A stretch of 64,000 nt of DNA from Agrococcus lahaulensis DSM 17612 (GTDB taxonomy: Bacteria > Actinomycetota > Actinomycetes > Actinomycetales > Microbacteriaceae): assembly GCF_000425105.1 (NCBI RefSeq), contig NZ_AULD01000005.1, positions 1 to 64,000 of the forward strand, in the 5' to 3' direction. The notes under the pieces are model-generated. The model did no database searches. It saw only the letters and a list, made by a program, of their open reading frames with translations, and was not told the DNA's origin. Positions 45,732-54,199 of the stretch are shown here, in pieces (the stretch's first letter is position 1; each line of letters begins with the position of its first letter). The position numbers and the translations under genes were made by a program.

Positions 45732-46898
45732 CTACGCCAGCTTCGCGAGCGCCTGCCGCAGGTCGGCGACGAGGTCGTCGGCGTCCTCGAGCCCGACCGA
45801 GAGCCGCAGCAGGTCCTCCGGCACGGCGAGCTCGGTGCCCTTGACGGACGCGTGGGTCATCTCCGAGGGGTAGCAGACGAGCGACTCGATGCCGCCGAGC
45901 GACTCCGCGAGCTGGAACACCTCGGTGTGCCGCACGAGCTCGAGCGCCGCGGCCTTCCCGCCCGCGAGCTGCAGCGACACCATGCCGCCGAAGCCGCGCA
46001 TCTGCCGCGCCGCGAGCTCGTGCTGCGGGTGGTCAGGCAGTCCCGGGTAGTGCACCGCGGTGACGGCCGCGTGCCCGACGAGCGACTCGGCGACGACCTG
46101 CGCGTTCTGGCAGTGCCGCTCGACTCGCACGGCGAGCGTCTTGAGCGAGCGGCTCGTGAGCCACGCGTCGAACGGGCTGTTGACGGCGCCCACCGCGAAC
46201 TGCTGGAAGCCGATGCGCTCGGCGAGCGACGCATCCGCCGTCACGACCGCGCCGCCCACGAGGTCGGAGTGCCCGCCGATGTACTTCGTCGTCGAGTGCA
46301 CGACGACGTCGGCACCGAGCCCGAGCGGCTGCTGCAGGTAGGGCGTCGCGAAGGTGTTGTCGGCGACGACGATCGCCCCGGCCGCGTGGCCGAGCTCGGC
46401 GAGCCCCGCGATGTCGGCGACCTTCATGAGCGGGTTCGAGGGCGTCTCGACCCACAGGATCTTCGTGTTGGGCCGCAGCCCCGCGCGCACGGCGTCGAGG
46501 TCGGATGCGTCAGCGGTCGAGATCTCGACGCCCCAGCCGGAGTGGATCTGCGAGACGAGCCGGTGCGTGCCGCCGTAGACGTCGTTGCCCATGAGCACGT
46601 GGTCGCCCGGCTGCAGCACCGCGCGCAGGATCGCGTCCTCGGCGGCGAGGCCCGAGCCGAACGCGAAGGCGCGCGTGCCGCCCTCGAGGCTCGCGAGCTG
46701 CTGCTGCAGCGCGTCGCGCGAGGGGTTGCCGCCGCGCGAGTACTCGTAGCCGTCGCGGAACCCGCCCACGCCGTCCTGCACGAACGTCGAGGTCATGAAG
46801 ATCGGCGGGATGACGGCGCCGGTGCGCGGGTCGAAGGGCTGCCCGTCGTGGATGGCGCGGGTCGAGAAGCCGTGGGATGCGTGGCTGCGGTCGGTCAT
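45732..46898 (-). CDS. metB: Cystathionine gamma-synthase / gamma-lyase family enzyme
   Basis: A PLP enzyme (388 residues) of the Cys/Met metabolism family. The phosphate-binding region is YEYSRGGNPSRDALQQQLASLEGG and the PLP Lys is in VVHSTTKYIGGHSD near 204. The gamma-synthase and gamma-lyase are hard to tell apart by eye. Adjacent to a cystathionine beta-synthase gene, it may act in reverse transsulfuration (as a lyase) or make cystathionine for methionine. The ATG at 46898 is one base after the upstream stop. Confidence 0.9.
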   Translation of the reverse strand: MTDRSHASHGFSTRAIHDGQPFDPRTGAVIPPIFMTSTFVQDGVGGFRDGYEYSRGGNPSRDALQQQLASLEGGTRAFAFGSGLAAEDAILRAVLQPGDHVLMGNDVYGGTHRLVSQIHSGWGVEISTADASDLDAVRAGLRPNTKILWVETPSNPLMKVADIAGLAELGHAAGAIVVADNTFATPYLQQPLGLGADVVVHSTTKYIGGHSDLVGGAVVTADASLAERIGFQQFAVGAVNSPFDAWLTSRSLKTLAVRVERHCQNAQVVAESLVGHAAVTAVHYPGLPDHPQHELAARQMRGFGGMVSLQLAGGKAAALELVRHTEVFQLAESLGGIESLVCYPSEMTHASVKGTELAVPEDLLRLSVGLEDADDLVADLRQALAKLA

Positions 46899-46899
46899 G

Positions 46900-48270
46900 T
46901 CAGGCGTCCTTCGCGAGGTGGGCGAGCAGGTCGGTGCGAGTGACGACGCCGGCGGGCTTCGCGGCGTCGAGCACGAGGAGGGCGTCGGCGCGCTGCAGGG
47001 CCGCCCGGAGCGCATCCACCGATTCGGTGATGCCGATCTGCGGCAACCGCGGGCCGAGGTGCTGAGCGACGGGGTCGGCGAGGCTCGCGCGCTCGGCGAC
47101 GACCGCGTCGAGCAGCGCGCGCTCGTCGACCGAGCCCGCGACCTCGCCGAGCACGACGGGCGGCTCGGCGGTGAGCACGGGCAGCTGGTGCACGCCGAGT
47201 GAGCGCATCCGCTCGATCGCGTCGAGCACGGTGTCGCCGGGGCGCACGTGCGGGAGGGCCGAGGGCTCGGCGCCGGTGCTCGCGAGCACGTCGCGCACCG
47301 TCGGCCCGCCGTCCGCGTCCGCGAAGCCGTGGGACCGCATCCACGAGTCGGAGTACAGCTTCTGCAGGTAGCCGCGGCCCGAGTCGGGCAGCAGCACGAC
47401 GACGACCGCGTCGGCGGGCAGCCCGCGAGCGACGCGCAGCGCCGCCGCGACCGCCATGCCGCTCGAGCCGCCGGCGAGCAGGCCCTCCTCGCGGGCGAGG
47501 CGGCGCGTCATCGCGAACGCCTCGGCATCGCCGATCGCGATCACCTCGTCGACGACGCTCGGGTCGTAGTTGCCGGGCCACATGTCTTCGCCGACGCCCT
47601 CGACGAGGTACGGCCGCCCGGTGCCGCCGGAGTAGATCGAGCCCTCGGGGTCGGCGCCGACGATGCGGACTGCGCCCTCGGAGGCGCGCTTCAGGAACCG
47701 GGCCGAGCCGGTGATGGTGCCGCCCGTGCCGACGCCCGCGACGAAGTGCGTGACGCGGCCATCGGTGTCGCGCCAGATCTCGGGGCCCGTGGAGGCCTCG
47801 TGCGCGGCCGGCGCCGCGGGGTTGAAGAACTGGTTGGGCTGGAACGCGCCCTCGATCTCGTCGGTCAGCCGGTTCGCGACGCCGTAGTACGACTCGGGGC
47901 TGTCGGGCGCGACGGAGGTCGGGGTCACGACGACCTCGGCGCCGTAGGCGCGCAGCGTCGCGCGCTTGTCCTCGGCGACCTTGTCGGGGCACACGAAGAC
48001 GCAGCGGTAGCCCTTCTGCTGGGCGACGAGCGCGAGGCCGACGCCGGTGTTGCCGCTCGTCGGCTCGACGATCGTGCCGCCGGGGCGCAGCAGGCCCTTC
48101 GCCTCGGCGTCCTCGATCATCGCCTGCGCGATGCGGTCCTTGACCGATCCGCCGGGGTTGAGGAACTCGACCTTCGCGAGCACGGTCGCCTCGATGCCCT
48201 CGGTGACCCGCGACAGGCGCACGAGCGGCGTGTTCCCGATCGTCTCGAGGACGGACTCGGCGTAGTGCAT
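46900..48270 (-). CDS. Cystathionine beta-synthase
   Basis: A fold-type II PLP enzyme (456 residues) condensing serine and homocysteine. The PLP Lys is in NPGGSVKDRI (Lys44), the substrate loop is EPTSGNTG and the phosphate loop is GVGTGGTITG. A C-terminal pair of CBS domains (from about 340) is present, which in other enzymes binds adenosyl ligands for control. The ATG at 48270 follows GGAGGAG. It is the first gene of the transsulfuration pair with metB. No SAM riboswitch was recognised upstream. Confidence 0.94.
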   Translation of the reverse strand: MHYAESVLETIGNTPLVRLSRVTEGIEATVLAKVEFLNPGGSVKDRIAQAMIEDAEAKGLLRPGGTIVEPTSGNTGVGLALVAQQKGYRCVFVCPDKVAEDKRATLRAYGAEVVVTPTSVAPDSPESYYGVANRLTDEIEGAFQPNQFFNPAAPAAHEASTGPEIWRDTDGRVTHFVAGVGTGGTITGSARFLKRASEGAVRIVGADPEGSIYSGGTGRPYLVEGVGEDMWPGNYDPSVVDEVIAIGDAEAFAMTRRLAREEGLLAGGSSGMAVAAALRVARGLPADAVVVVLLPDSGRGYLQKLYSDSWMRSHGFADADGGPTVRDVLASTGAEPSALPHVRPGDTVLDAIERMRSLGVHQLPVLTAEPPVVLGEVAGSVDERALLDAVVAERASLADPVAQHLGPRLPQIGITESVDALRAALQRADALLVLDAAKPAGVVTRTDLLAHLAKDA

Positions 48271-48342
48271 GTGCTCCTCCAGGTCAGCGCTCCAGCCTAG
48301 CGAGCAGGGCGTCGACGGCACGCCCTCCGCCCGGGCGCAGCA

Positions 48343-48375
48343 CGGCGGGCGGCCCCGTGAGGGAGCCGCCCGCCG
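48343..48375 (-). terminator. Terminator of the sugar ABC operon
   Basis: An 11-bp stem CGGCGGGCGGC / GCCGCCCGCCG with an 11-base loop lies directly after the stop codon (48383) of the substrate-binding protein gene. Confidence 0.8.
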
Positions 48376-48382
48376 CGGTCGC

Positions 48383-49495
48383 TCAGCCTTCGGTGAGCGG
48401 AGCGAGATCTGGGTTGTCGGCGTAGGCCTCGGCCGCGTTCTCCTGCGTGACGATCACGGGCTCGAGCAGGTTCGACGGCACCTCGATCGCGCCGTTGTCC
48501 GACGTCGCCGTCGTCTCGGGCTCCTCGCCGGCTTGGAGCGCCTGCACCATCTCGATCGTCGCGGCGACGAGCGCGCGGGTGTCCTTGTAGATGGTGGAGT
48601 ACTGCGTGCCGGCGACGATCGCCCGCACCGACTCGACCTCCGAGTCCTGGCCGGTCACGACCGGCACCTCGCGGCCGTCGTTCTGCACCGAGGTGAGGAT
48701 CGCGCGCGCGAGGTTGTCGTTCGGCGAGAGCACGCCGTGCAGCTCCTGCCCCTGGTAGGAGCTCTGCAGGATCGTGTCCATGCGGTTCTGCGCGTTCTCC
48801 GCCGCCCAGTCCTCGGTCGAGGTCTGCTGCACCGTCGACTGGCCCGAGACGACCGTGAGCGTGCCGTCGTCGATGCGCGGCTGCAGCACGCTCATCGCGC
48901 CCTCGAAGAAGACGGCCGAGTTCGAGTCGTCGGGCGAGCCCGAGAAGAGCTCGATGTTCCACGACTCCTGGTCGCCGTAGCGCTCCTCGAGGCCCTGCAG
49001 CAGCGACTCGGCCTGCAGCTCGCCGACGTGGAAGTTGTCGAACGCGACGTAGTAGTCGACGAGCTCGCTGTTCTGGATGAGCCGGTCGTACGCGATGACG
49101 GTGATGCCGGCCGCGTCGGCCGCCTGCAGCTGCGTCGCGAGCTGGTTCGTGTCGGCCGCGCCGATCACGATCACCTCGGCGCCGCCGTCGATCATCGTCT
49201 GGATCTGCTGCTGCTGGTCGCCGACGGAGTTCGACGAGCCCGCGTACTGCACGTTGCCCTCGAAGCCCGCCTCGTCGAGGCCGTTGGTGAACAGGTCGCC
49301 CGCGAGCACCCAGTTCTCGCTCGTGCGGTCGGGCAGCGCGACGCCGATCGTCGCGTCGGCGGCGAAGCCCTCGGCCGCCGCGCCCTCGCTCGGATCGGCG
49401 CTGCTGCCGCCCGACGTGTCGCCGCGGCCGCAGCCGGTCAGCGCGACGCTGACGGCGACGATGCCGACCAGCGCCACCGTGGTGGTCTTCCTCAT
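48383..49495 (-). CDS. chvE: Sugar ABC transporter substrate-binding lipoprotein (ChvE-like)
   Basis: A type I periplasmic-binding protein fold of 370 residues with a lipoprotein signal (lipobox LTGC, Cys22) and then an acidic linker. Visible family segments are IGVALPDRTSENWVLAGDLF, the SVGDQQQQIQTMIDGGAEVIVIGAAD region and AIVAGTQYSTIYKDTRALV. It matches multiple monosaccharide binding proteins (ChvE, xylose/arabinose/glucose/galactose). It is the last gene of the operon, 33 bp after the permease, with AAGGAG before the ATG. Confidence 0.93.
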   Translation of the reverse strand: MRKTTTVALVGIVAVSVALTGCGRGDTSGGSSADPSEGAAAEGFAADATIGVALPDRTSENWVLAGDLFTNGLDEAGFEGNVQYAGSSNSVGDQQQQIQTMIDGGAEVIVIGAADTNQLATQLQAADAAGITVIAYDRLIQNSELVDYYVAFDNFHVGELQAESLLQGLEERYGDQESWNIELFSGSPDDSNSAVFFEGAMSVLQPRIDDGTLTVVSGQSTVQQTSTEDWAAENAQNRMDTILQSSYQGQELHGVLSPNDNLARAILTSVQNDGREVPVVTGQDSEVESVRAIVAGTQYSTIYKDTRALVAATIEMVQALQAGEEPETTATSDNGAIEVPSNLLEPVIVTQENAAEAYADNPDLAPLTEG

Positions 49496-49528
49496 GATTG
49501 CTCCTTCAGTGCGGATGGGTCGGGTCGG

Positions 49529-50797
49529 TCAGGCGGGATCGGCCGCGCGGGTGCCGCGCATGCCACGCTGCAGCAGGCCGATGATCGAGAAGCGCCCCTG
49601 GCGCTTGTTGAGCACGTCGATCGCGACGGCGATGAGGAGCACGAGGCCCTTGATGACCTGGATCCAGTCGGATCCTGTGCCGATGGCGAAGAGGCCGTTC
49701 GAGAGCACCGCCATGACGAGGCCACCGATGATGCTCCCGGCGACGGTGCCGATGCCGCCCGCGACCGCGGCGCCGCCGATGAAGACCGCGGCGATCGCGT
49801 CGAGCTCCCAGCCCGTGCCGTCGGCGGGGCCGGCCGCTTGCGACCTGGCGATCCACAGCATGCCCGCGACCGCCGCGAGCACCGACATGTTCGCCATCAC
49901 GAAGAAGTCGACCCAGCGCGTGCGCACGCCCGAGAGCTCGGCCGCGCGGCGGTTGCCGCCGACCGCGTAGATGTGACGGCCGAGGGTCGTGCGCTGCGTG
50001 AGGAAGCCGTAGGCGAGCACGAAGATCGCGAGCAGGATGCCCGAGTGCGGGAAGCTCGTGCCGGGACGACCGCTCGCGAACAGCAGCGTCGCCGCGACGA
50101 TGACGCCCGCGACGAGCACGAGCCGGGTGATGAGCACCCACATGGGCGCGACCTCGGCGCCCACGCTCTGCCGGCGAGCGCGCCGGCGCAGCTCCACGAC
50201 GACGACCGCGACGATCGCGATGAGGCCGAGCAGCAGCGTGGGATTGTTGTAGCCGGTGTCCGGGCCGATCTCGGGCAGGTAGCCCGCGAGCAGCGCGACG
50301 AACTCGGAGTCGACGCCGATGCCGCGCGACTGCCCGACGAGCTGGTTGAGCCCGCGGAACATGAGCATGCCCGCGAGCGTGACGATGAAGGCGGGCACGC
50401 CGACGAACGCGACCCAGAAGCCCTGCCACGCGCCGATCGCGAGCCCGAGGCCCAGGCCGAGCAGGATGCTCGACCACCACGGGATGCCCCAATCCGTCAT
50501 CGAGATCGCGACGACGACGCTCACGAACGCCGCGACGGAGCCGACCGAGAGGTCGATGTGGCCGGCGATGATCACCATCACCATGCCGATCGCGAGGATG
50601 AGGATGTACGACTGCGACTGCACGAGGTTGATGACGTTGCCCGAGGAGAGCGTCGTGCCGTTCGTCGCGATCTGGAACGCGAGCACGATCACGATGAGCG
50701 CGCCCAGGATGCCGAACTCCTTCAGCGATCCCTTCTTGCCGAACAGCATGCTCGCCTCGGCCAGGAACCCGCGCCGCGGCATCGCGCCATCGCTCAT
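49529..50797 (-). CDS. gguB: Sugar ABC transporter permease (GguB / XylH-like)
   Basis: A membrane permease (422 residues) of the CUT2 ribose/xylose class with about 10-12 helices. It includes GMVMVIIAGHIDLSVGS, a hallmark of the family, and the C-terminal GGAAVAGGIGTVAGSIIGGLVMAVLSNGL. A hydrophilic insertion (VVELRRRARRQSVGAEVAP) in the middle is typical of XylH/GguB-type permeases, which are longer than RbsC. It starts three bases after the ATPase stop. Confidence 0.93.
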   Translation of the reverse strand: MSDGAMPRRGFLAEASMLFGKKGSLKEFGILGALIVIVLAFQIATNGTTLSSGNVINLVQSQSYILILAIGMVMVIIAGHIDLSVGSVAAFVSVVVAISMTDWGIPWWSSILLGLGLGLAIGAWQGFWVAFVGVPAFIVTLAGMLMFRGLNQLVGQSRGIGVDSEFVALLAGYLPEIGPDTGYNNPTLLLGLIAIVAVVVVELRRRARRQSVGAEVAPMWVLITRLVLVAGVIVAATLLFASGRPGTSFPHSGILLAIFVLAYGFLTQRTTLGRHIYAVGGNRRAAELSGVRTRWVDFFVMANMSVLAAVAGMLWIARSQAAGPADGTGWELDAIAAVFIGGAAVAGGIGTVAGSIIGGLVMAVLSNGLFAIGTGSDWIQVIKGLVLLIAVAIDVLNKRQGRFSIIGLLQRGMRGTRAADPA

Positions 50798-50800
50798 CCG

Positions 50801-52336
50801 TCAGTCACCCTTCGTCGGCGCCATGCGGCGCATGAGCATCTCCTGGTCGGCTTCCGCCGCGGGCAGCTCGCCCGTGATCCGGCCCTCGAAGATGGTGTAG
50901 ATCCGGTCGGCGAGCCCGAGCAGCTCGGGCAGCTCGGAGGAGATGAGGATCACGCCCTTCCCCTGGTCGGCGAGCTGGCGGATGATCTGGTAGATCTCGC
51001 TCTTCGCGCCCACGTCGATGCCGCGAGTCGGCTCGTCGAGGATGAGCAGGTCGGGGTCGGTGAACATCCACTTCGACAGCACGACCTTCTGCTGGTTGCC
51101 GCCCGAGAGCGTGTCGACGCCCTGCTCGACGTCGGGCGCCTTGATGCGCAGCGCCCGGAGGTACTCCTCCGCGGCGTGCAGCTCGCGGATCGGGTCGACG
51201 ACGCCGGCGGTCGAGACCTTGTCGAGCTTCGCCGAGACGACCGAGCGCTTGATGGTGTCGAGCAGGTTGAGCCCGAGCGCCTTCCGATCCTCGCTCACGT
51301 AGGCGATGCCGTGCTCGATCGCCTCGGGCACCGAGCGCACGCGGATCTCCTGCCCGTCCTTGACGATCGTGCCGCCGAGCCACGTGCCGTACTGGCGACC
51401 GAAGAGGCTCATCGCGAGCTCCGTGCGGCCGGCGCCCATGAGGCCCGCGAAGCCGACGATCTCGCCGCGCCGCACCGTGAAGCTCGATCCCTTCGCCACG
51501 AGCCGCTCGGCGGAGAGCGGATGCTGCACCGTCCAGTCGCGCACCTCGAAGAAGACGTCGCCTGCCGTGCCCGACCGCTCGGGGAAGCGGTGCCCGAGCG
51601 TGCGCCCCACCATGCCGCGGATGATGCGGTCCTCGTCGACCGCGCCGTGCTCGATGTCGAGCGTCTCGACGACCCGACCGTCGCGGATGATCGTGATCGC
51701 GTCGGCGACCTGCTCGATCTCGCCCAGCTTGTGGGAAATCATGATCGAGGTCACGCCCTTGCCCTTGAGCCCCACGATGAGGTCGAGCAGGTGCTGCGAG
51801 TCGGCCTCGTTGAGCGCGGCGGTCGGCTCGTCGAGGATGAGCAGCTTGACGTCCTTCTCGAGCGCCTTCGCGATCTCGACGAGCTGCTGCTTGCCGACGC
51901 CGATGTGCTTGATGGGCGTCTCGGGATCCTCGTCGAGGCCGACGCGCGCGAGCAGCTCGGCGGCGCGGACGTGCACGGCGTCCCAGTCGATCGCGATGCC
52001 CTTGCGCGGCTCGTTGCCGAGGAAGATGTTCTCGGCGATCGACAGCTCGGGCACGAGCGCGAGCTCCTGGTGGATGATGACGATGCCCGCGCGCTCGGAG
52101 TCGTTGATGCGTCCGAAGGCGACCGGCTCGCCCTGGTAGACGATCTCGCCGTCGAAGGTGCCGTGGGGGTAGACGCCCGAGAGCACCTTCATGAGGGTCG
52201 ACTTGCCGGCGCCGTTCTCGCCGCAGATGGCGTGGATGCGTCCCCGGCGCACCTCGATGCTCACGTCCTCGAGCGCACGGACGCCGGGGAACTCCTTCGT
52301 GATGCCCCGCATCTCCAGGATCACCGGGTCCGCCAC
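50801..52336 (-). CDS. gguA: Sugar ABC transporter ATP-binding protein (GguA / XylG-like)
   Basis: A CUT2 duplex ATPase (511 residues). The first nucleotide-binding domain has Walker [10 protein letters not shown] near 40, signature [15 protein letters not shown] and Walker [12 protein letters not shown]. The second has the degenerate Walker [10 protein letters not shown] near 295, signature [14 protein letters not shown] and [12 protein letters not shown], as usual in this class. The GTG at 52336 follows GGAAGGAG. It is the first gene of gguA-gguB-chvE, 51 bp downstream of the ROK gene, with its own promoter and operator in the end of that gene. Confidence 0.95.
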   Translation of the reverse strand: MADPVILEMRGITKEFPGVRALEDVSIEVRRGRIHAICGENGAGKSTLMKVLSGVYPHGTFDGEIVYQGEPVAFGRINDSERAGIVIIHQELALVPELSIAENIFLGNEPRKGIAIDWDAVHVRAAELLARVGLDEDPETPIKHIGVGKQQLVEIAKALEKDVKLLILDEPTAALNEADSQHLLDLIVGLKGKGVTSIMISHKLGEIEQVADAITIIRDGRVVETLDIEHGAVDEDRIIRGMVGRTLGHRFPERSGTAGDVFFEVRDWTVQHPLSAERLVAKGSSFTVRRGEIVGFAGLMGAGRTELAMSLFGRQYGTWLGGTIVKDGQEIRVRSVPEAIEHGIAYVSEDRKALGLNLLDTIKRSVVSAKLDKVSTAGVVDPIRELHAAEEYLRALRIKAPDVEQGVDTLSGGNQQKVVLSKWMFTDPDLLILDEPTRGIDVGAKSEIYQIIRQLADQGKGVILISSELPELLGLADRIYTIFEGRITGELPAAEADQEMLMRRMAPTKGD

Positions 52337-52384
52337 CGTCGGCTCCTTCCGCCGATCCCGCCGCCCTCGGCGGGATCGCCGCTC

Positions 52385-52425
52385 AACCTACGCGCGCACC
52401 TCGTTGGCGTCAAGCATTGAACGCA
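52385..52425 (-). promoter_or_regulatory. Promoter and ROK operator of the sugar ABC operon
   Basis: On the minus strand TTGACG (52413-52408), a 17-base spacer and TAGGTT (52390-52385) form a good promoter. GTTCAATGCTTGAC overlaps the -35 and lies within the 3' end of the ROK gene. The same motif with the same geometry stands before the ROK gene itself. Confidence 0.75.
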
Positions 52426-53614
52426 TCCGCGCCTCTCGCGGTCGAGCGATGAACGTATCCTCGACCGCGCTGCGCCCCGCGAGGGTCACCGCGCCGAGCG
52501 CTTCCGCTCGCCGGCCGAGCGTCGTGCGCTCGATGCGGGTCGTGGTCGTGAGCGGGTGCAGCGCGAAGCGGCGGAAGCCCTCGCGCACCGGGGCGAGCAG
52601 CAGGTCGCCGACCTCCGCGATCGGGCCGCCGACCACGACGAGCGAGGGCGCGAGCAGGCTCGCCGCCGTCGCGACCGCCCGCCCGATCGCCACGCCCGCG
52701 TCGTCGATGACGCGGCGGGTGGCCGGGTCGCCGTCGAGCGCGCGCCGCACGATGTCGGCGGTCGTGATGGGGGTGCCGAGGGCGGTCGAGAGCGATTGCG
52801 CCATCGCCCGGGCCGAGGCGAGCGTCTCGAGGCAGCCGCGGTTGCCGCACACGCACAGCGCGCCGTTCGGCTCGACCTGCACGTGGCCGAGCTCGCCCGC
52901 GATGCCGCTCGCGCTGCGGTGCAGGCGCCCTCCGAGCACGAGGCCCGCGCCGATGCCGGTGCCGACCTTGACGAAGACGAGGTCGTCGACCTGACCGTGC
53001 GGGCCGAACGCGCGCTCGGCGATCGCGCCGAGATCCGCGTCGTTGACGAGCTCGACAGGCATCCCGAAGGCCTCGGCGACGTCGCTCGCCGCGACGCCCT
53101 CCCACTCGGGCAGGATCGTCTGGCCGAGCACCGTGCCCGTGCGGGAGTCGATCGGCCCCGGCACGCCCGCGCAGATCGCCGCGACGTCGTCGCGACGCAC
53201 GCCCGAGGCTGCGAGCAGCTCGTCGAGCCGGGCCACCGCGGCGGCGATGCTCTCCTCTGCCCGGTGGCCGGGCGAGAGCGGGATCTCGTCCTCGACGAGC
53301 TCGCCGGGGTGGTCGACGGCGATCGCGATCCGCACGTGCTGCCGGCCGAAGTCGACGCCGACGACCGTCGGTCCGCCCGATCGCTCGAGCGTCACGAGGC
53401 TCGCTCGCCGCCCGAGGCGCACCGTCGGCGAGGTCGAGACGGCGCCGCGCTCGCGCAGGTCGCGGACGATGTTCGAGACGGTCGCGTTTGCGAGCCCGGT
53501 GCGCTCGGCGAGCTCGGACTGCGTCGCGGGCGCGCCGCGGAGCGCTTGCACGAGCCGCGCCTCGTTCGCGGCCCGGAGCGCCCCCTGTGAGCCGGGACGG
53601 GCTCGCTTCGCCAT
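52388..53614 (-). CDS. ROK-family transcriptional regulator
   Basis: A 408-residue ROK repressor. The N-terminal winged HTH (LVQALRGAPATQSELAERTGLANATVSNIVRDLRERG, about 18-55) is followed by the kinase-like ROK domain: VVGVDFGRQHVRIAI (phosphate loop), EWEGVAASDVAEAFGMPVELVNDADLGA, GIGAGLVLGGRL, and the zinc-type motif CVCGNRGCLE near 255. XylR and NagC are relatives, so the ligand is likely the sugar, or its phosphate, carried by the neighbouring transporter. The ATG at 53614 lies only about 7 bases after the predicted -10, so the mRNA may be leaderless. Confidence 0.93.
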   Translation of the reverse strand: MAKRARPGSQGALRAANEARLVQALRGAPATQSELAERTGLANATVSNIVRDLRERGAVSTSPTVRLGRRASLVTLERSGGPTVVGVDFGRQHVRIAIAVDHPGELVEDEIPLSPGHRAEESIAAAVARLDELLAASGVRRDDVAAICAGVPGPIDSRTGTVLGQTILPEWEGVAASDVAEAFGMPVELVNDADLGAIAERAFGPHGQVDDLVFVKVGTGIGAGLVLGGRLHRSASGIAGELGHVQVEPNGALCVCGNRGCLETLASARAMAQSLSTALGTPITTADIVRRALDGDPATRRVIDDAGVAIGRAVATAASLLAPSLVVVGGPIAEVGDLLLAPVREGFRRFALHPLTTTTRIERTTLGRRAEALGAVTLAGRSAVEDTFIARPREARMRSMLDANEVRA

Positions 53615-53620
53615 GCGGCC

Positions 53621-53661
53621 ATCGTGTCCAGCCCCCCGGTTGCTGTCAAGGAATGAACGCA
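53621..53661 (-). promoter_or_regulatory. Promoter and operator of the ROK regulator gene
   Basis: On the minus strand TTGACA (53649-53644), a 17-base spacer and CACGAT (53626-53621). GTTCATTCCTTGAC spans and precedes the -35. Compared with the ABC operator, 19 of 23 positions of the wider block are identical. The divergent gene at 53696 may share control. Confidence 0.75.
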
Positions 53662-53695
53662 AGAGGACGTGGACGCGGTGCGGCAGGATGGCCGC

Positions 53696-54073
53696 ATGGA
53701 CGCCCGCCGGGAGCTCATCATCGAGCGCGTGCTGCGGTGCGTCGAGCTCGTGCCGCCGGGCCGCGTCGCCTCGTACGGCGCGATCGCCGCGATCTGCGGC
53801 ATCGGGCCGCGGCAGGTCGGCTCGATCATGCGCCACTACGGCTCCGGGGTGCCGTGGTGGCGCATCACGTCGCACGCGGGCGACATCGGCGGCGACCACC
53901 ACGACGCGGCGCGGCCGATCTGGGCGGAGGAGGGCATCGAGCTGAAGCCCAACGGGCTCGGCTGCCGCTACGCCGACTACGCCGCCGACATGGAGGAGCT
54001 CGAGCGGCGATGGCGGGAGGCGGTCGCCGACCTCCCGGACCCCGACGCGGTCGGCCTCGACGCATCCGCCTGA
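53696..54073 (+). CDS. Alkyltransferase-like (ATL) protein, MGMT fold
   Basis: A 125-residue protein of the O6-alkylguanine-DNA methyltransferase C-terminal-domain family: GRVASYGAIAAICGIGPRQVGSIMR is the recognition-helix region. At the position of the alkyl-acceptor Cys (PCHR in true transferases) it has PWWRI, so it cannot transfer alkyl groups. ATLs flag damaged guanine for nucleotide-excision repair. The C-terminal 40 residues (ELKPNGLGCRYADYAADMEELERRW) are an extension. The ATG at 53696 follows AGGAT; a GTG nine codons earlier is less likely. Divergent from the ROK gene. Confidence 0.85.
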   Translation: MDARRELIIERVLRCVELVPPGRVASYGAIAAICGIGPRQVGSIMRHYGSGVPWWRITSHAGDIGGDHHDAARPIWAEEGIELKPNGLGCRYADYAADMEELERRWREAVADLPDPDAVGLDASA

Positions 54074-54199
54074 CGCACCCGACTGACGCGCCCGCCGGCC
54101 GCCCCGCATCAGCGGGTGCGCTCCCGCCTCGGGGGTGCGGGAATGCCGCCACCCCGCGCGCAGGTCCGCACCCGTCGCGCGCGGCGTCAGCGACGGATG

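Noticed and set aside
48271-48382. SAM riboswitch controlling the transsulfuration genes
   Set aside because: The region before the beta-synthase start has no recognisable SAM-I/II/IV helices; it mainly holds the ABC-operon terminator.
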